DNA from: Aquabacterium sp.
GTDB taxonomy: Bacteria > Pseudomonadota > Gammaproteobacteria > Burkholderiales > Burkholderiaceae_C
Reading direction: 5' to 3'
Assembly: GCA_004322345.1 (NCBI GenBank)
Contig: SCTQ01000215.1
Span: forward strand, 1 to 38,942
Length of the DNA: 38,942 nt
In this document: positions 9,070 to 18,846 of the stretch, piece after piece
Position numbering within the stretch: position 1 is the stretch's first letter
Layout of the letters: the number at the start of each line of letters is the position of its first letter
Notes under the pieces: generated by a model
Database searches by the model: none
Told to the model about the DNA's origin: nothing
Seen by the model: the letters and a program-made list of their open reading frames with translations, nothing else
Made by a program: the position numbers and the translations under genes

Positions 9070-11388
9070 ATGCTTCATCACAAGAGCTCTACGAAGGCCG
9101 CGCCTTTCCGCCTTCGGCCCCTGATCGCCGCCGCCATTGCCGCGGCGTTTCTGCATCAACCCGCGATGGCCGTCGAATCCTTCCAGCTGAAGGATATTCG
9201 GGTCGAGGGGCTGCAGCGTACCGAGGCCGGTACCGTGTTCGCGTCGCTGCCTTTCCGCGTCGGCGACACCTATACCGACGAAAAGGGCGCCGCGGGCCTG
9301 CGTTCGCTGTTCGCCACCGGCCTGTTCAAGGATGTGCGCCTGGAGATCGACGGCAACGTCGTCGTGGTCATCGTCGAGGAGCGTCCGGTCATCTCCAGCG
9401 TGGAGTTCGCTGGCGCCAAGGAATTCGACAAGGACGCGCTGCTCAAGGCCCTGAAGGACATCGGCATCGGCGAAGGCCAGCCCTTCGACCGCGCGCTGGC
9501 CGACCGCGCCGAGCAGGAGCTCAAGCGCCAGTACCTCAACCGCAGCTACTACGGCGCCGAAGTCGTCACCACGATCACCCCGATCGAGCGCAACCGCGTC
9601 AACGTGACCTTCGCCATCCGCGAAGGCGAGATCGCCAAGATCAAGGAAATCCGCGTCGTCGGCAGCAAGGCCTACTCGGAGGGCGACCTGCTGTCGAACT
9701 TCGAGCTGACCACCGGCGGCTGGCTGACCTGGTACACCAAGTCCGACCGCTACTCGCGCGCCAAGCTCAACGCCGACATCGAGACCCTGCGCGCCTACTA
9801 CCTGAACCGCGGCTACCTGGAGTTCAACGTCGTCTCCACGCAGGTCGCGATCTCGCCGGACAAGCAGGACATCCGCATCACGATCAACATCGACGAGGGC
9901 CAGCCCTATGTCGTGACGGGCGTGCGCCTGGAAGGCGACTATCTGGGCAAGGACGACCTGTTCAAGTCCCTGGTCACCGTCAAGCCCGGCGAGGCCTACA
10001 AGGCCGAGGACGTGGCCTCCACCACCAAGGCCTTCACCGACCGCTTCGGCGCCTTCGGCTATGCCTTCGCCCGCATCGACTTCCGCCCCGAGATCGACCG
10101 CGCCAACGGCCGCGTCGTCGCGGTGTTCAATGCCCAGCCCGCCAAGCGCGTCTACGTGCGCCGCATCAACGTGGCGGGCAACACCCGCACGCGTGACGAG
10201 GTCGTGCGCCGGGAATTCCGCCAGTTCGAATCGTCCTGGTACGACAGCCAGAAGATCAAGCTCTCGCGCGACCGCGTCGATCGCCTGGGCTATTTCAAGC
10301 AGGTCGGCGTCGACACCGAGCAGGTGCCGGGCACGGCCGACCAGGTCGACCTGACCGTCAGCGTCGAGGAACGCCCCACCGGCAACCTGATGCTGGGGGC
10401 CGGCTACTCCAGCGCCGAGAAGCTGACGCTGTCGGCCTCGATCAAGCAGGACAACATCTTCGGCTCCGGCAACTACCTGGGCATCGAGCTCAACACCAGC
10501 AAGTACAACAAGACCTACGTGCTGAGCACGGTGGACCCGTACTTCACCGACGACGGCATCTCGCGAGCGGTGGACCTGTACTACCGCACCAGCCGCCCGC
10601 TGAACAGCCAGGGCGAGGACTACCGCCTGGTGACCCCGGGCGCGGCCATCCGCTTCGGCATCCCCTTCACCGAATTCGACACGGTCTTCCTGGGCGTGGG
10701 CATCGAGCGCACCGAGATCCAGGGCTCCAGCGCCTACCTGCCGAACAACTACTTCCTCTACCGCGAGCGCTTCGGCAAGGTCTCGCACTCGCTGCCGCTG
10801 ACCTTGGGCTGGTCGCGCGACGGCCGCGACAGCACCCTGGTGCCGAACTCCGGTCGCTACCAGCGCCTGAGCGCGGAGATGGGCATCGCGCTGGATTCGC
10901 GCTACCTGCGCACCGACTACCAGATCCAGCAGTACTGGCCGCTGTCGCAGCGCTACACACTGGCGCTGAACGGCGAGATCGGCTGGGGCACGGGCCTCAG
11001 CGGCCGGGCCTTCCCGATCTTCAAGAACTTCTACGGCGGCGGCCTGGGCACGGTGCGTGGCTTCGAGCAGGGCTCGCTGGGCCCCGTCGACGTGACCGGT
11101 GCCTACATCGGCGGCAACCGCCGCATCAACCTGAACGCCGAGTTGTACGTGCCCTTCCCGGGTGCCGGCAACGACCGCACCCTGCGCCTGTTCGGCTACA
11201 TCGACGCGGGCAATGTCTGGGGCGAGAACGACGAGCTCAAGCTCGACAGCCTGCGTGCCTCGGCCGGCATCGGCCTGAGCTGGATCTCGCCCGTGGGCCC
11301 GCTGAAGCTGAGCTACGGCACGCCGATCCGCAAGTTCCCGCAAGATAGAATCGAGCGCTTCCAATTCCAGATCGGAACTGCGTTCTGA
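9070..11388 (+). CDS. bamA: Outer membrane protein assembly factor BamA
   Basis: Central subunit of the BAM complex that inserts beta-barrel proteins into the outer membrane. The 772-residue product has a signal peptide ending near AMA (residue 34), five POTRA domains up to about residue 360 and a C-terminal 16-strand barrel. The lid-loop motif VRGF is at 662-665 and the protein ends in phenylalanine, as expected for a BAM substrate. The start lies four bases after rseP. Its chaperone partner skp follows after five bases. Confidence 0.98.
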   Translation: MLHHKSSTKAAPFRLRPLIAAAIAAAFLHQPAMAVESFQLKDIRVEGLQRTEAGTVFASLPFRVGDTYTDEKGAAGLRSLFATGLFKDVRLEIDGNVVVVIVEERPVISSVEFAGAKEFDKDALLKALKDIGIGEGQPFDRALADRAEQELKRQYLNRSYYGAEVVTTITPIERNRVNVTFAIREGEIAKIKEIRVVGSKAYSEGDLLSNFELTTGGWLTWYTKSDRYSRAKLNADIETLRAYYLNRGYLEFNVVSTQVAISPDKQDIRITINIDEGQPYVVTGVRLEGDYLGKDDLFKSLVTVKPGEAYKAEDVASTTKAFTDRFGAFGYAFARIDFRPEIDRANGRVVAVFNAQPAKRVYVRRINVAGNTRTRDEVVRREFRQFESSWYDSQKIKLSRDRVDRLGYFKQVGVDTEQVPGTADQVDLTVSVEERPTGNLMLGAGYSSAEKLTLSASIKQDNIFGSGNYLGIELNTSKYNKTYVLSTVDPYFTDDGISRAVDLYYRTSRPLNSQGEDYRLVTPGAAIRFGIPFTEFDTVFLGVGIERTEIQGSSAYLPNNYFLYRERFGKVSHSLPLTLGWSRDGRDSTLVPNSGRYQRLSAEMGIALDSRYLRTDYQIQQYWPLSQRYTLALNGEIGWGTGLSGRAFPIFKNFYGGGLGTVRGFEQGSLGPVDVTGAYIGGNRRINLNAELYVPFPGAGNDRTLRLFGYIDAGNVWGENDELKLDSLRASAGIGLSWISPVGPLKLSYGTPIRKFPQDRIERFQFQIGTAF

Positions 11389-11393
11389 CGACC

Positions 11394-11921
11394 ATGAGAC
11401 CGTTCATCGCGCCGCTGCTCGCTGTCTGTGCCGTCGCCTTCGCCACCACGGCCGCGGGCGCCCAGGAGTTGAAGATCGGCTACGTCAACAGCGACCGGCT
11501 GATGAGCGACTCCGCGCCGGCCAAGGCCGCGCAGGCGCGGCTGAAGGCCGAGTTCTCCAAGCGCGAGCGCGATCTCGCCGAGATGGATGCCCGCCTGAAG
11601 GCTGCCTCGGACAAGCTCAAGAGGGACGAGCCCACGCTGTCCGAGCCCGAGCGCAACCGCCGCCAGCGCGAACTGGTCGAGCAGGACCGCGACTACCAGC
11701 GCCGGCGCCGCGAGTTCCAGGAGGACGTCAACCAGCGCCGCAACGAGGAGCTGGCTTCCGTGGTCGAGCGCGCCAACCGCGCGATCAAGCAGATCTTTGA
11801 TTCCGAGAAGTACGACCTGATCGTGCAGGACGCCGTCTTCTTCAGCCCGCGCGTGGACATCACCGACAAGGTGATCGGCGCCCTGAACAACACGCCTGCG
11901 CCCGCTGCCGCGGGCAAATGA
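11394..11921 (+). CDS. skp: Periplasmic chaperone Skp/OmpH
   Basis: Periplasmic holdase that keeps unfolded outer-membrane proteins soluble on the way to BamA. The 175-residue product has a signal peptide with likely cleavage after AGA (about residue 23), then [13 protein letters not shown] long charged coiled coil runs from about 40 to 130, rich in Lys, Glu and Arg, and a short C-terminal beta segment follows ([11 protein letters not shown]). Length fits the family. It sits between bamA and lpxD, the usual order. Confidence 0.95.
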   Translation: MRPFIAPLLAVCAVAFATTAAGAQELKIGYVNSDRLMSDSAPAKAAQARLKAEFSKRERDLAEMDARLKAASDKLKRDEPTLSEPERNRRQRELVEQDRDYQRRRREFQEDVNQRRNEELASVVERANRAIKQIFDSEKYDLIVQDAVFFSPRVDITDKVIGALNNTPAPAAAGK

Positions 11922-11943
11922 GGTGGTTGCCTCCCCTGCCAAC

Positions 11944-12981
11944 ATGACCGCCAGCGCGGTCAAGCTCGGCGACATCGTCGCGGAGCTGGGTGGTGAGCTG
12001 ATCGGCTCACCGGAGCTGTCGATCGAGCGCATCGGGCCGCTGGAGACTGCGGACGCCGGCACCATCGCCTTCCTGTCCAATCCCAAGTACCGCCAGCAGC
12101 TGGTCGCCAGCCAGGCCGGCTGCGTCATCGTCGCCTCGTCACTGCGCGACGAAGTCGCCGGGCGCACAGCCGCGATCCTGACGGACGACCCCTACTACTA
12201 CTTCGCCCGCCTGACCCAGCTGTGGGCCAGGCGGCGTCGGGGCAAGGAGATCGTCGGGGTCATGCCCCAGGCGGCGGTCTACCCCGGCGCGCGCCTGGGC
12301 GACGACGTATTCGTCGGCCCCTTCGCCGTGATCGAGGCGGGGGCCGTCATCGAAGACGGCGCGCGAATCGGCGCGCACTGCTTCATCGGCCGCGATGCCC
12401 ACGTCGGCGAGGGCAGCCGCCTGGCGCCCCATGTCACGCTGGGCCACGACTGCCGCATCGGCAGGCGGGCCGTCGTGCACAGTGGCGTGGTCATCGGCGC
12501 TGACGGCTTCGGCTTCGCGCCGCACCAGGGCCGCTACGAGAAGATCGAGCAACTCGGCGGCGTACGCATCGGCGACGACGTCGAGATCGGGGCCAACACC
12601 TGCATCGACCGCGGTGCGCTGGACGACACCGTGCTGGAAGACGGCGTCAAGCTCGACAACCTGATCCAGATCGGACACAACGTGCGTGTCGGCGCGCATA
12701 CCGCGATGGCGGGCTGCGTCGGTGTCGCCGGCAGCGCCCGCATCGGCGCCCACTGCACGGTGGGGGGGGCGGCCGTCATCCTGGGCCATCTCACGCTCGC
12801 CGACGGCGTGCACATCTCGGCCGCCTCGGTCGTGATGCGCTCCATCCTCCAGCCCGGCCAATACAGCGGCATCTTCCCCATAGACGACAATGCGTCGTGG
12901 GAGAAAAACGCCGCCACGCTGCGTCAGCTGCACTCCCTGCGCGACCGCCTGCGCGCATTGGAAAAGCAAGTCAAGCCATGA
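11944..12981 (+). CDS. lpxD: UDP-3-O-acylglucosamine N-acyltransferase
   Basis: Adds the N-linked hydroxyacyl chain to UDP-3-O-acylglucosamine in lipid A synthesis. The 345-residue product has the N-terminal uridine-binding domain with [12 protein letters not shown] left-handed beta helix of hexapeptide repeats follows, and IQIGHNV carries the catalytic His 245. The ATG at 11944 aligns with the normal N-terminus ([12 protein letters not shown]). An in-frame GTG at 11923, right after the skp stop, would add seven residues and cannot be excluded. The stop overlaps fabZ (ATGA). Confidence 0.97.
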   Translation: MTASAVKLGDIVAELGGELIGSPELSIERIGPLETADAGTIAFLSNPKYRQQLVASQAGCVIVASSLRDEVAGRTAAILTDDPYYYFARLTQLWARRRRGKEIVGVMPQAAVYPGARLGDDVFVGPFAVIEAGAVIEDGARIGAHCFIGRDAHVGEGSRLAPHVTLGHDCRIGRRAVVHSGVVIGADGFGFAPHQGRYEKIEQLGGVRIGDDVEIGANTCIDRGALDDTVLEDGVKLDNLIQIGHNVRVGAHTAMAGCVGVAGSARIGAHCTVGGAAVILGHLTLADGVHISAASVVMRSILQPGQYSGIFPIDDNASWEKNAATLRQLHSLRDRLRALEKQVKP

Positions 12982-13430
12982 TCGCCATGATCGATATCCA
13001 CCGCATCCTCAACAAGCTCCCGCACCGCTACCCCTTCCTGCTGGTGGACCGCGTGCTGAGCATCGACAAGGGCACGAAGACCCTGCGTGCGATCAAGAAC
13101 GTGACGATCAACGAGCCCTTCTTCCAGGGCCACTTCCCCAAGCGCCCGGTGATGCCCGGCGTGCTGATGCTCGAAGCTCTGGCCCAGGCCGCCGCGCTGC
13201 TGGCCTTCGACGTGCTGGACCAGGACCTGGACGACAACACGATCTACTACTTTGCCGGCATCGACGGCGCGCGCTTCAAGCGTCCGGTGGAGCCGGGCGA
13301 CCAGCTCTTCCTGGACGTGATCCTGGAACGCCACAAGGCCGGTGTCTTCAAGTTCAAGGCACGCGCGCTGGTGGGCGAGGAACTCGCCGTCGAGGCCGAC
13401 CTGACCTGCACGATGCGCGCAATCGCCTGA
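12978..13430 (+). CDS. fabZ: 3-hydroxyacyl-ACP dehydratase FabZ
   Basis: Dehydrates 3-hydroxyacyl-ACP in type II fatty acid synthesis. It competes with LpxA and LpxD for hydroxyacyl-ACP, which explains its place between them. The 150-residue hotdog-fold product begins [20 protein letters not shown]. It shows [20 protein letters not shown] with catalytic His 52 and Glu 66. The ATG at 12978 overlaps the lpxD stop. A second ATG at 12987 would give 147 residues and is an equally normal N-terminus. Confidence 0.97.
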   Translation: MIAMIDIHRILNKLPHRYPFLLVDRVLSIDKGTKTLRAIKNVTINEPFFQGHFPKRPVMPGVLMLEALAQAAALLAFDVLDQDLDDNTIYYFAGIDGARFKRPVEPGDQLFLDVILERHKAGVFKFKARALVGEELAVEADLTCTMRAIA

Positions 13431-13446
13431 TCGCTGCCCCCGCGCC

Positions 13447-14235
13447 ATGCCGCAGATCCATTCCACCGCGATCGTCGATCCGAAGGCCGAGCTGGCCGAT
13501 GACGTCGTCGTCGGCCCCTACACGATCATCGGCCCCGAGGTACGCATCGGCGCCGGCACCGAGATCGGCCCGCACTGCGTGATCGAGGGCCGCACCACCA
13601 TCGGCCGTGACAACCGCGTCTGGCAGTTCGCCTCGCTGGGCGCCGCGCCGCAGGACAAGAAATACGCCGGCGAGCCGACCGAACTGCGCATCGGCGACCG
13701 CAACACCATCCGCGAGTTCTGCACCTTCAACCGCGGCACGGTCCAGGACGGCGGGCTCACCTCGGTAGGCGACGACAACTGGATCATGGCCTACGTGCAC
13801 ATCGCCCACGATTCGCACGTCGGCAACCAGGCCATCCTCGCGAACAACGCGACGCTGGCCGGCCACGTCTACATCGGCGACTGGGCCATCGTCGGCGGCC
13901 TCACCGGCATCCACCAGTTCTGCAAGGTCGGTGCACACGCGATGACCGGCTTCCAGAGCCACATCTCGCAGGACGTGCCGCCCTTCATGATGGTCTCCGG
14001 CAACCCGCTGTCCGTGCACGGCTTCAACGCCGAGGGCCTGCGTCGCCGCAGCTTCGGGGCCGAGCGCATCGCGGTGGTCAAGCAGATGCATCGCCTGCTC
14101 TATCGCCAGGGCCTGACGCTGGAAGAGGCCAAGGCCGGCATCGCCGCGCTGGCGGCCGATCATCCGGGCTCGGCCGACGACATCGCGCTGATGTCCGATT
14201 TCCTGGCAGGCATCACCCGCGGCATCGTCCGCTGA
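13447..14235 (+). CDS. lpxA: UDP-N-acetylglucosamine O-acyltransferase
   Basis: First step of lipid A synthesis: transfers a 3-hydroxyacyl chain from ACP to UDP-GlcNAc in the cytoplasm. The 262-residue product is a left-handed beta helix of hexapeptide repeats. HIAHD contains the catalytic His 121 (the counterpart of E. coli His 125), and a helical C-terminal domain follows. Length matches E. coli LpxA (262). It starts 16 bases after fabZ and is followed by lpxB after 10 bases. Confidence 0.98.
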   Translation: MPQIHSTAIVDPKAELADDVVVGPYTIIGPEVRIGAGTEIGPHCVIEGRTTIGRDNRVWQFASLGAAPQDKKYAGEPTELRIGDRNTIREFCTFNRGTVQDGGLTSVGDDNWIMAYVHIAHDSHVGNQAILANNATLAGHVYIGDWAIVGGLTGIHQFCKVGAHAMTGFQSHISQDVPPFMMVSGNPLSVHGFNAEGLRRRSFGAERIAVVKQMHRLLYRQGLTLEEAKAGIAALAADHPGSADDIALMSDFLAGITRGIVR

Positions 14236-14245
14236 ACGTGTTCCC

Positions 14246-15388
14246 ATGACGGACTCTCTGCGGCTGGCCATGGTCGCCGGCGAGGCGTCGGGCGATTTGC
14301 TCGCCGGCCTGTTGATGCGTGGCCTGAAGCGGCGCTGGCCCGACCTGCACGCCGCCGGCATCGGCGGCCCGCGCATGGCCGAACAGGGCTTCGAGGCCTG
14401 GTGGCCGCACAGCAAGCTGTCGGTGCACGGCTACATCGAGGCGCTCAAGCACATCCGCGAGATCCTCGGCATCCGCAACCAGCTCGCCAAGCGCCTGCTC
14501 AGCGATCCGCCCCGGGTCTTCATCGGGGTCGACGCGCCGGACTTCAACCTCGGGCTGGAGGCACGGCTGAAGGCGGCTGGCGTGCGCACGGTGCACTTCG
14601 TCAGCCCGTCGATCTGGGCCTGGCGCGCCGAGCGCATCTTCAAGATCGCGCAGAGCGTGGACCACATGCTCTGTCTCTTCCCCTTCGAGCCGGCGATCTA
14701 CGCCCGGCAGGGCATCCCCGCCACCTACGTCGGCCATCCGCTGGCCGACGCCATCCCGCTGCAGCCGCCACGGGCCGCCGCCCGCGCCGCGCTGGGCCTG
14801 CCGCCGGATGCCCAGGTGGTGGCCCTGCTGCCGGGAAGCCGCAAGGCGGAGGTCGAGTACATCGCGCCGGCGCTGGCTCGCGCCGCCGCGCTGCTGCGGC
14901 GCGAGCGTCCAGGCCTGGCGTTCATCCTGCCGGCGGTGCCCGGCCTGCGCACGCGCATCGACGCCATCCTGGCGCGCGAGGCGCCGGACGCCGGCATCCG
15001 CGTCTTCGACGGCCGCTCGCACGAGGCCCTGGCCGCCTGCGACGTCACGCTGATCGCCAGCGGCACTGCGACGCTGGAGGCCGCGCTGTTCAAGCGGCCG
15101 ATGGTGATCACCTACGCGATGAGCGCGCTGTCATGGCAGCTGATGAAGCGCAAGCGGCTGCAAGCCTGGGTGGGCCTGCCCAACATCCTGTGCGAGGATT
15201 TCGTCGTGCCCGAGCTGCTGCAGCACGATGCCACGCCGCGGGCGCTGGCCCTGGCCACGCTGGCCTGGCTGGACGACCCGGCGCGCAGCGCCACGCTGTC
15301 CGCACGATTCCTGCAGCTGCACGAGCAACTGCGCTGCGACACCGCCACAAGAGCTACCGATGCGATCGCGAAAGTCCTCCAAGCCTGA
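14246..15388 (+). CDS. lpxB: Lipid A disaccharide synthase
   Basis: Membrane-associated GT19 glycosyltransferase that joins UDP-2,3-diacylglucosamine and lipid X. The 380-residue product shows [12 protein letters not shown] at the N-terminus, GVDAPDFNL, a SPSIWAW segment, CLFPFEP, the YVGHPLAD motif, [10 protein letters not shown] and the C-terminal [11 protein letters not shown] donor-binding segment. Length is normal. The 3' end overlaps the rnhB start by 29 bases in another frame. Confidence 0.97.
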   Translation: MTDSLRLAMVAGEASGDLLAGLLMRGLKRRWPDLHAAGIGGPRMAEQGFEAWWPHSKLSVHGYIEALKHIREILGIRNQLAKRLLSDPPRVFIGVDAPDFNLGLEARLKAAGVRTVHFVSPSIWAWRAERIFKIAQSVDHMLCLFPFEPAIYARQGIPATYVGHPLADAIPLQPPRAAARAALGLPPDAQVVALLPGSRKAEVEYIAPALARAAALLRRERPGLAFILPAVPGLRTRIDAILAREAPDAGIRVFDGRSHEALAACDVTLIASGTATLEAALFKRPMVITYAMSALSWQLMKRKRLQAWVGLPNILCEDFVVPELLQHDATPRALALATLAWLDDPARSATLSARFLQLHEQLRCDTATRATDAIAKVLQA

Positions 15389-16016
15389 CCAGCTGCCGCT
15401 GGACTGGAACGACGGCATCGCCGGCCTGATCGCCGGCGTGGACGAGGCCGGCCGCGGCCCCCTGGCCGGACCGGTGGTGGCGGCTGCCGTGATCCTGGAC
15501 GACGCCCGTCCCATCCGCGGCCTGGCCGACTCCAAGGCATTGACGGCCAAGCGTCGCGAAGCGCTCTTCGACGAGATCCGCGCCCATGCGCTGTGCAGCG
15601 TGATCGCGCACGCGACGGTGGACGAGATCGACCGCCTGAACATCCTGCAGGCCACGCTGCTGGCAATGCGCCGCGCGGTCGAGGGGCTGCGCCTGCGGCC
15701 GCACCGCGTGCTGGTCGACGGCAACCAGCTGCCGCGCATCTCGATCGCCGCCGAAGCCATCGTCAAGGGCGACGCCAAGGTGGCGGCCATCTCCGCCGCC
15801 TCCATCCTGGCCAAGGTGCACCGCGACCGCCTGTGCCTGGAACTGCACGATTCATGGCCCGACTACGGCTTCCAGTCGCACAAGGGCTACGGCACGGCCG
15901 AGCACCTGGACGCGCTGCAGCGCCTGGGCCCGTGCCCGGCGCACCGCCGCAGCTTCGCGCCGGTGGCCGCCGCCTGGCGCGAGGCCGGGGACGAGGTCCT
16001 GCAGGTGCAGGCGTGA
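15360..16016 (+). CDS. rnhB: Ribonuclease HII
   Basis: Cuts the RNA strand of RNA-DNA hybrids and starts removal of single ribonucleotides from DNA. The 218-residue product has the catalytic [19 protein letters not shown] block with Asp 28 and Glu 29, [30 protein letters not shown] and the late HRRSFAPV segment. The start inside lpxB gives about 20 residues before the conserved core, reasonable for the family. It overlaps the downstream methyltransferase by GTGA. Confidence 0.96.
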   Translation: MRSRKSSKPDQLPLDWNDGIAGLIAGVDEAGRGPLAGPVVAAAVILDDARPIRGLADSKALTAKRREALFDEIRAHALCSVIAHATVDEIDRLNILQATLLAMRRAVEGLRLRPHRVLVDGNQLPRISIAAEAIVKGDAKVAAISAASILAKVHRDRLCLELHDSWPDYGFQSHKGYGTAEHLDALQRLGPCPAHRRSFAPVAAAWREAGDEVLQVQA

Positions 16017-16786
16017 CCCAGCCGCTGCGCGTCAGCTCGCGCGACAACCCGCTGCTGCATCGCCTGCGCAAGCTCGCGCGCGACCCCGGCGCGTACCGCA
16101 AGCTGGGGTCGGTGTGGCTGGAGGGGGATCACCTCGCGGCGGCCTGCCTGTCGCGCGGCCTGCGCCCGTCTCAGGCCGTGATCAGCGACAGCGGCTGGCT
16201 GGATGCCCGGCTGCATGCGCTGGCGCAAGGCTGCGAGCGCATCGCCATCGTGCCCGACGAGGCATTCAAGAGCTTCAGCGCACTGGAGTCGCCCGCGGCC
16301 ATCGGCTTCGTGCTGGACCTGCCGGCTGCACCCGACCTGCTGCCCGGCGTGCCCACCGTCGTGCTGGACCGGCTGCAGGATGCCGGCAATGTCGGCGCCA
16401 TCCTGCGCAGCGCGGCGGCACTGGGGGTGCGTCAGGTCGTCGCGCTCAAGGGCAGCGCGGCGCTATGGTCGCCCAAGGTGCTGCGCGCGGCGATGGGTGC
16501 GCATTTCGCGCTGCACCTGGCCGAGTCGCGCGAGCCGGCCGAACTGCAGGCCCTGGGCCTGCCGCTGGTGGCCACCAGCTCCCACGGCGGCGAGGACCTG
16601 CCGGCCGCTGCGCTGCCGCGGCCCTGCGCCTGGGTCTTCGGCCACGAGGGGCAGGGCGTGGACGCCGACCTGCTGGCGCAATGCGCGCTGAAGGTGCGCA
16701 TTCCCCAGCCGGGTGGCGAGGAATCCCTGAACGTGGCAGCGGCAGCGGCGATCTGCCTGTACGAAAGCCTGCGCCGCGGGGTTTGA
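16013..16786 (+). CDS. SpoU/TrmH-family RNA 2'-O-methyltransferase
   Basis: SPOUT-fold enzyme that methylates a ribose 2'-OH of rRNA or tRNA using S-adenosylmethionine; the exact target is not visible. The 257-residue product has the N-terminal substrate-binding region ([14 protein letters not shown]) and motif 1 [21 protein letters not shown]. Motif 2 is [11 protein letters not shown], and motif 3 [22 protein letters not shown] forms the knot. The start is a GTG overlapping the rnhB stop (GTGA). The much longer upstream frame has no homology. RlmB-like, but the N-terminus also fits other family members. Confidence 0.92.
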   Translation: MTQPLRVSSRDNPLLHRLRKLARDPGAYRKLGSVWLEGDHLAAACLSRGLRPSQAVISDSGWLDARLHALAQGCERIAIVPDEAFKSFSALESPAAIGFVLDLPAAPDLLPGVPTVVLDRLQDAGNVGAILRSAAALGVRQVVALKGSAALWSPKVLRAAMGAHFALHLAESREPAELQALGLPLVATSSHGGEDLPAAALPRPCAWVFGHEGQGVDADLLAQCALKVRIPQPGGEESLNVAAAAAICLYESLRRGV

Positions 16787-16879
16787 GCCGGCGGCCGCGG
16801 AGTGCAGCGGGTCGCCAAGGGGACGGGCCTTGCCCTAGACTTGCCGCTTCATGCAGTCCAGATCCTCGGGAGCCTCCAG

Positions 16880-17569
16880 ATGAACCAATCCCTCCAGTCC
16901 GTCCTCACCCAGGGCAGCGTGCAGTCGCGCAACCGCGTGCTGCGCAACACCTACGCGCTGCTGGCGCTGTCCATGCTGCCGACCGTGCTCGCGGCCTGGG
17001 CCGGCGTGGCGATGGGCTTCTCCGGCTTTACCGGCCGCCCGGGCATCGACGCCGTGATCTTCCTGGCCGTCTCCTTCGGCTTCTTCTATGCGATCGAGAA
17101 GAACAAGGAAAGCGGCCTGGGTGTCGTGCTGCTGTTGGCCTTCACCGGCTTCATGGGCCTGATGCTGTCGCGCCTGCTGGGCGCGGTGCTGGGCAACTTC
17201 AGCAACGGTGCGCAGTTGATCACCATCGCCTTCGGCGGCACCGCGGTGATCTTCGCCGGCATGGCCACCCTGGCCACCACCATCAAGCGGGACCTCTCCG
17301 GCCTGGGCCGCTGGCTGTTTGCCGGCGCGCTGCTGGTGCTGGTCGCCGGCCTGGCCAACATCTTCCTGCAGATGCCCGCGCTGATGCTGACCGTGCTGGT
17401 GCTGATGCTGGCCGTGTTCTCGGCCTTCATCCTCTACGACGTGAAGCGCGTGATCGACGGCGGCGAGACCAACTACGTCACCGCGACGCTGGCGATCTAC
17501 CTGGACATCTACAACGTGTTCCAGGCGCTGCTGAGCCTGCTGAGCATCTTCGGCGGCGAGCGCGACTGA
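16880..17569 (+). CDS. Bax inhibitor-1/YccA family membrane protein
   Basis: Seven-helix inner-membrane protein of the BI-1 family. Relatives include E. coli YccA, an FtsH modulator, and pH-sensitive calcium-leak channels; the role here is not shown by sequence. The 229-residue product begins with a short polar tail (MNQSLQSVL) and then has closely spaced hydrophobic helices. The C-terminal segment has the family pattern YDVKRVIDGGETNYVTATLAIYLDIYNVFQALL. The ATG at 16880 follows GGGAG. A strong terminator lies 18 bases after the stop. Confidence 0.93.
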   Translation: MNQSLQSVLTQGSVQSRNRVLRNTYALLALSMLPTVLAAWAGVAMGFSGFTGRPGIDAVIFLAVSFGFFYAIEKNKESGLGVVLLLAFTGFMGLMLSRLLGAVLGNFSNGAQLITIAFGGTAVIFAGMATLATTIKRDLSGLGRWLFAGALLVLVAGLANIFLQMPALMLTVLVLMLAVFSAFILYDVKRVIDGGETNYVTATLAIYLDIYNVFQALLSLLSIFGGERD

Positions 17570-17587
17570 TCGGGGCTTCCTCGGCAA

Positions 17588-17618
17588 GCAAAGGGCCGCT
17601 CAGCGGCCCTTTGCTTTT
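17588..17618 (+). terminator. Intrinsic terminator after the BI-1 gene
   Basis: An 11-bp or longer GC-rich stem (GCAAAGGGCCG with its complement) with a small loop is followed by TTTT at 17615-17618. It separates the upstream block from the orphan c-subunit gene. Confidence 0.85.
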
Positions 17619-17727
17619 GGAGCCGCCGGCAGCCGCAGGCTTGGTGGCATGACCTGAGGGGTAATCGACGCGTGCCGGTGCTTGCGCAACGATGCGGCCA
17701 TACCAACGCGAACGAAAGGAAAGCAAG

Positions 17728-17970
17728 ATGACCGGCTCCGACATCCTTCCCCTGGCAGTGGCCCTGCTGATCGGCATGGGCGCGATAGGCTCGTGCATCG
17801 GCGTGGCGATGTCGGGGATGAAGTTCCTCGAATCCTCGGCACGCCAGCCCGAGATGGTGGACACGCTGCAGAGCAAGTTCTTCCTGGTGGCCGGCGTCAC
17901 CGATGGCGCCTTCATCATCGCCACCGGCATCGGCCTGTGGTTCGCGACGGCGAATCCCTTCAAGGGTTGA
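17728..17970 (+). CDS. Orphan F-type ATP synthase c subunit-like proteolipid
   Basis: An 80-residue double-helix hairpin of the F0 c-subunit family. Helix 1 carries the glycine ladder (G16, G18, G21, G25, G30), the polar loop has ARQP (R39-Q40-P41) and helix 2 has the ion-binding carboxylate Asp 59 in VTDGAF. All core features of a ring-forming proton-type c subunit are intact. The C-terminus ANPFKG resembles the ANPF ending of betaproteobacterial AtpE. The ATG follows AAAGGAAAGC. No other ATPase gene is near: a terminator lies upstream and two beta-repeat protein genes lie downstream. A paralog of the operon-encoded atpE is likely. Whether it enters the ATP synthase ring or does another job cannot be told. 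Confidence 0.85.
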   Translation: MTGSDILPLAVALLIGMGAIGSCIGVAMSGMKFLESSARQPEMVDTLQSKFFLVAGVTDGAFIIATGIGLWFATANPFKG

Positions 17971-18039
17971 CGCAGGGCAGGCGCTGGGCGGGGCAGGGCA
18001 CAATGACCCCAACCCGACAGCCCGCAGCAGCCTCCCCTC

Positions 18040-18846
18040 GTGCCGTCCTCAAGCAGCAGTCCCACCCCGGTCACCTGGCGCGACCTGCTGCTGTCGGCCC
18101 TGCTGCTCTTCCTGCTGCTGTGCGCGGCGACGGCCGGGGTGCTGTGGTGGGGCTGGCAGCACCTGTCGGCCCGCGTGCAACTCGGGCCGCAGCGGGCGAC
18201 GATCGAACTTCCGCAGGAGCTGGACGTGCGGGCTGCCGTCGACAACGCCGTGCGCGTGAAGATCGACCAGGAGCTGCCGGTGCGCGTGCCCATCCGGCAG
18301 ACGTTGAGCATTCCCATCACCGACCCCATCCCGCTGCAGGTCAGCGTGGACACCACGGTGCCCATCGACATCCAGGTGCCGGTCGAGCACGTGGTGCACA
18401 TCGACCAGAGCATCGACGTCGACGCCAAGGTGAAGACGCGTGTCCTGGGGATCCCGGTGACGGTGCCCATCCAGGGCAGGGTGCCGCTGAAGGCCGACGT
18501 GCCCATCAGTCTCGTGATCCCGGTCAAGCGCGAGTTGCCGGTCTCGTTGACGACACGGGCCAGCGTGCGGCTGGCCGAGCCTCTGAACCCGCGCATCGAC
18601 ACCGTGATCGAGGCCCGCATCCCCGTGCGCGAGACGCTGAGCCTGCCCGTCACGGCGCCGGTGGACGCGCGCCTGCGCTTCCCGCGCCAACAGGTGCAGG
18701 CGGGACTGGCGGCGATGCAGGTGGACCTGCCGCTGCATGAGGTGGAACTGCGCCGGCGCGATGCCTCGGCGCCCGGGGCCGTGACGACGCCGGTGGCCGG
18801 GTCTGCGGCATCGCCCGCTTCAAGGGCCGCGAGCGGTGCACGCTGA
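18040..18846 (+). CDS. Membrane-anchored Val/Ile/Pro beta-repeat protein, first of a tandem pair
   Basis: Not recognised as a named family. The 268-residue product has a short polar N-terminus, one membrane helix (about 16-39, no cleavage motif) and then about 170 residues of short alternating beta pattern. It is rich in steps such as VRVPI, SIPIT, IQVPV and VTVPI, spaced about 10-12 residues apart. The tail (about 240-268) is low-complexity Ala/Ser/Pro. Topology suggests a periplasmic repeat domain held by one helix. The start is a GTG at 18040 with no strong SD. It lies 69 bases after the c-subunit gene, and its last 11 bases overlap the next gene, a likely relative. Confidence 0.75.
   Translation: MPSSSSSPTPVTWRDLLLSALLLFLLLCAATAGVLWWGWQHLSARVQLGPQRATIELPQELDVRAAVDNAVRVKIDQELPVRVPIRQTLSIPITDPIPLQVSVDTTVPIDIQVPVEHVVHIDQSIDVDAKVKTRVLGIPVTVPIQGRVPLKADVPISLVIPVKRELPVSLTTRASVRLAEPLNPRIDTVIEARIPVRETLSLPVTAPVDARLRFPRQQVQAGLAAMQVDLPLHEVELRRRDASAPGAVTTPVAGSAASPASRAASGAR

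Noticed and set aside
11923-11943. GTG start of lpxD giving seven extra residues
   Set aside because: Possible, but the conserved N-terminus fits ATG 11944; kept as an alternative only.
17728-17970. The c subunit as part of a sodium N-ATPase operon
   Set aside because: No atpD, atpC, atpB or other N-ATPase genes are near, and the helix lacks the usual sodium-site pattern with Gln and Glu-Ser/Thr.
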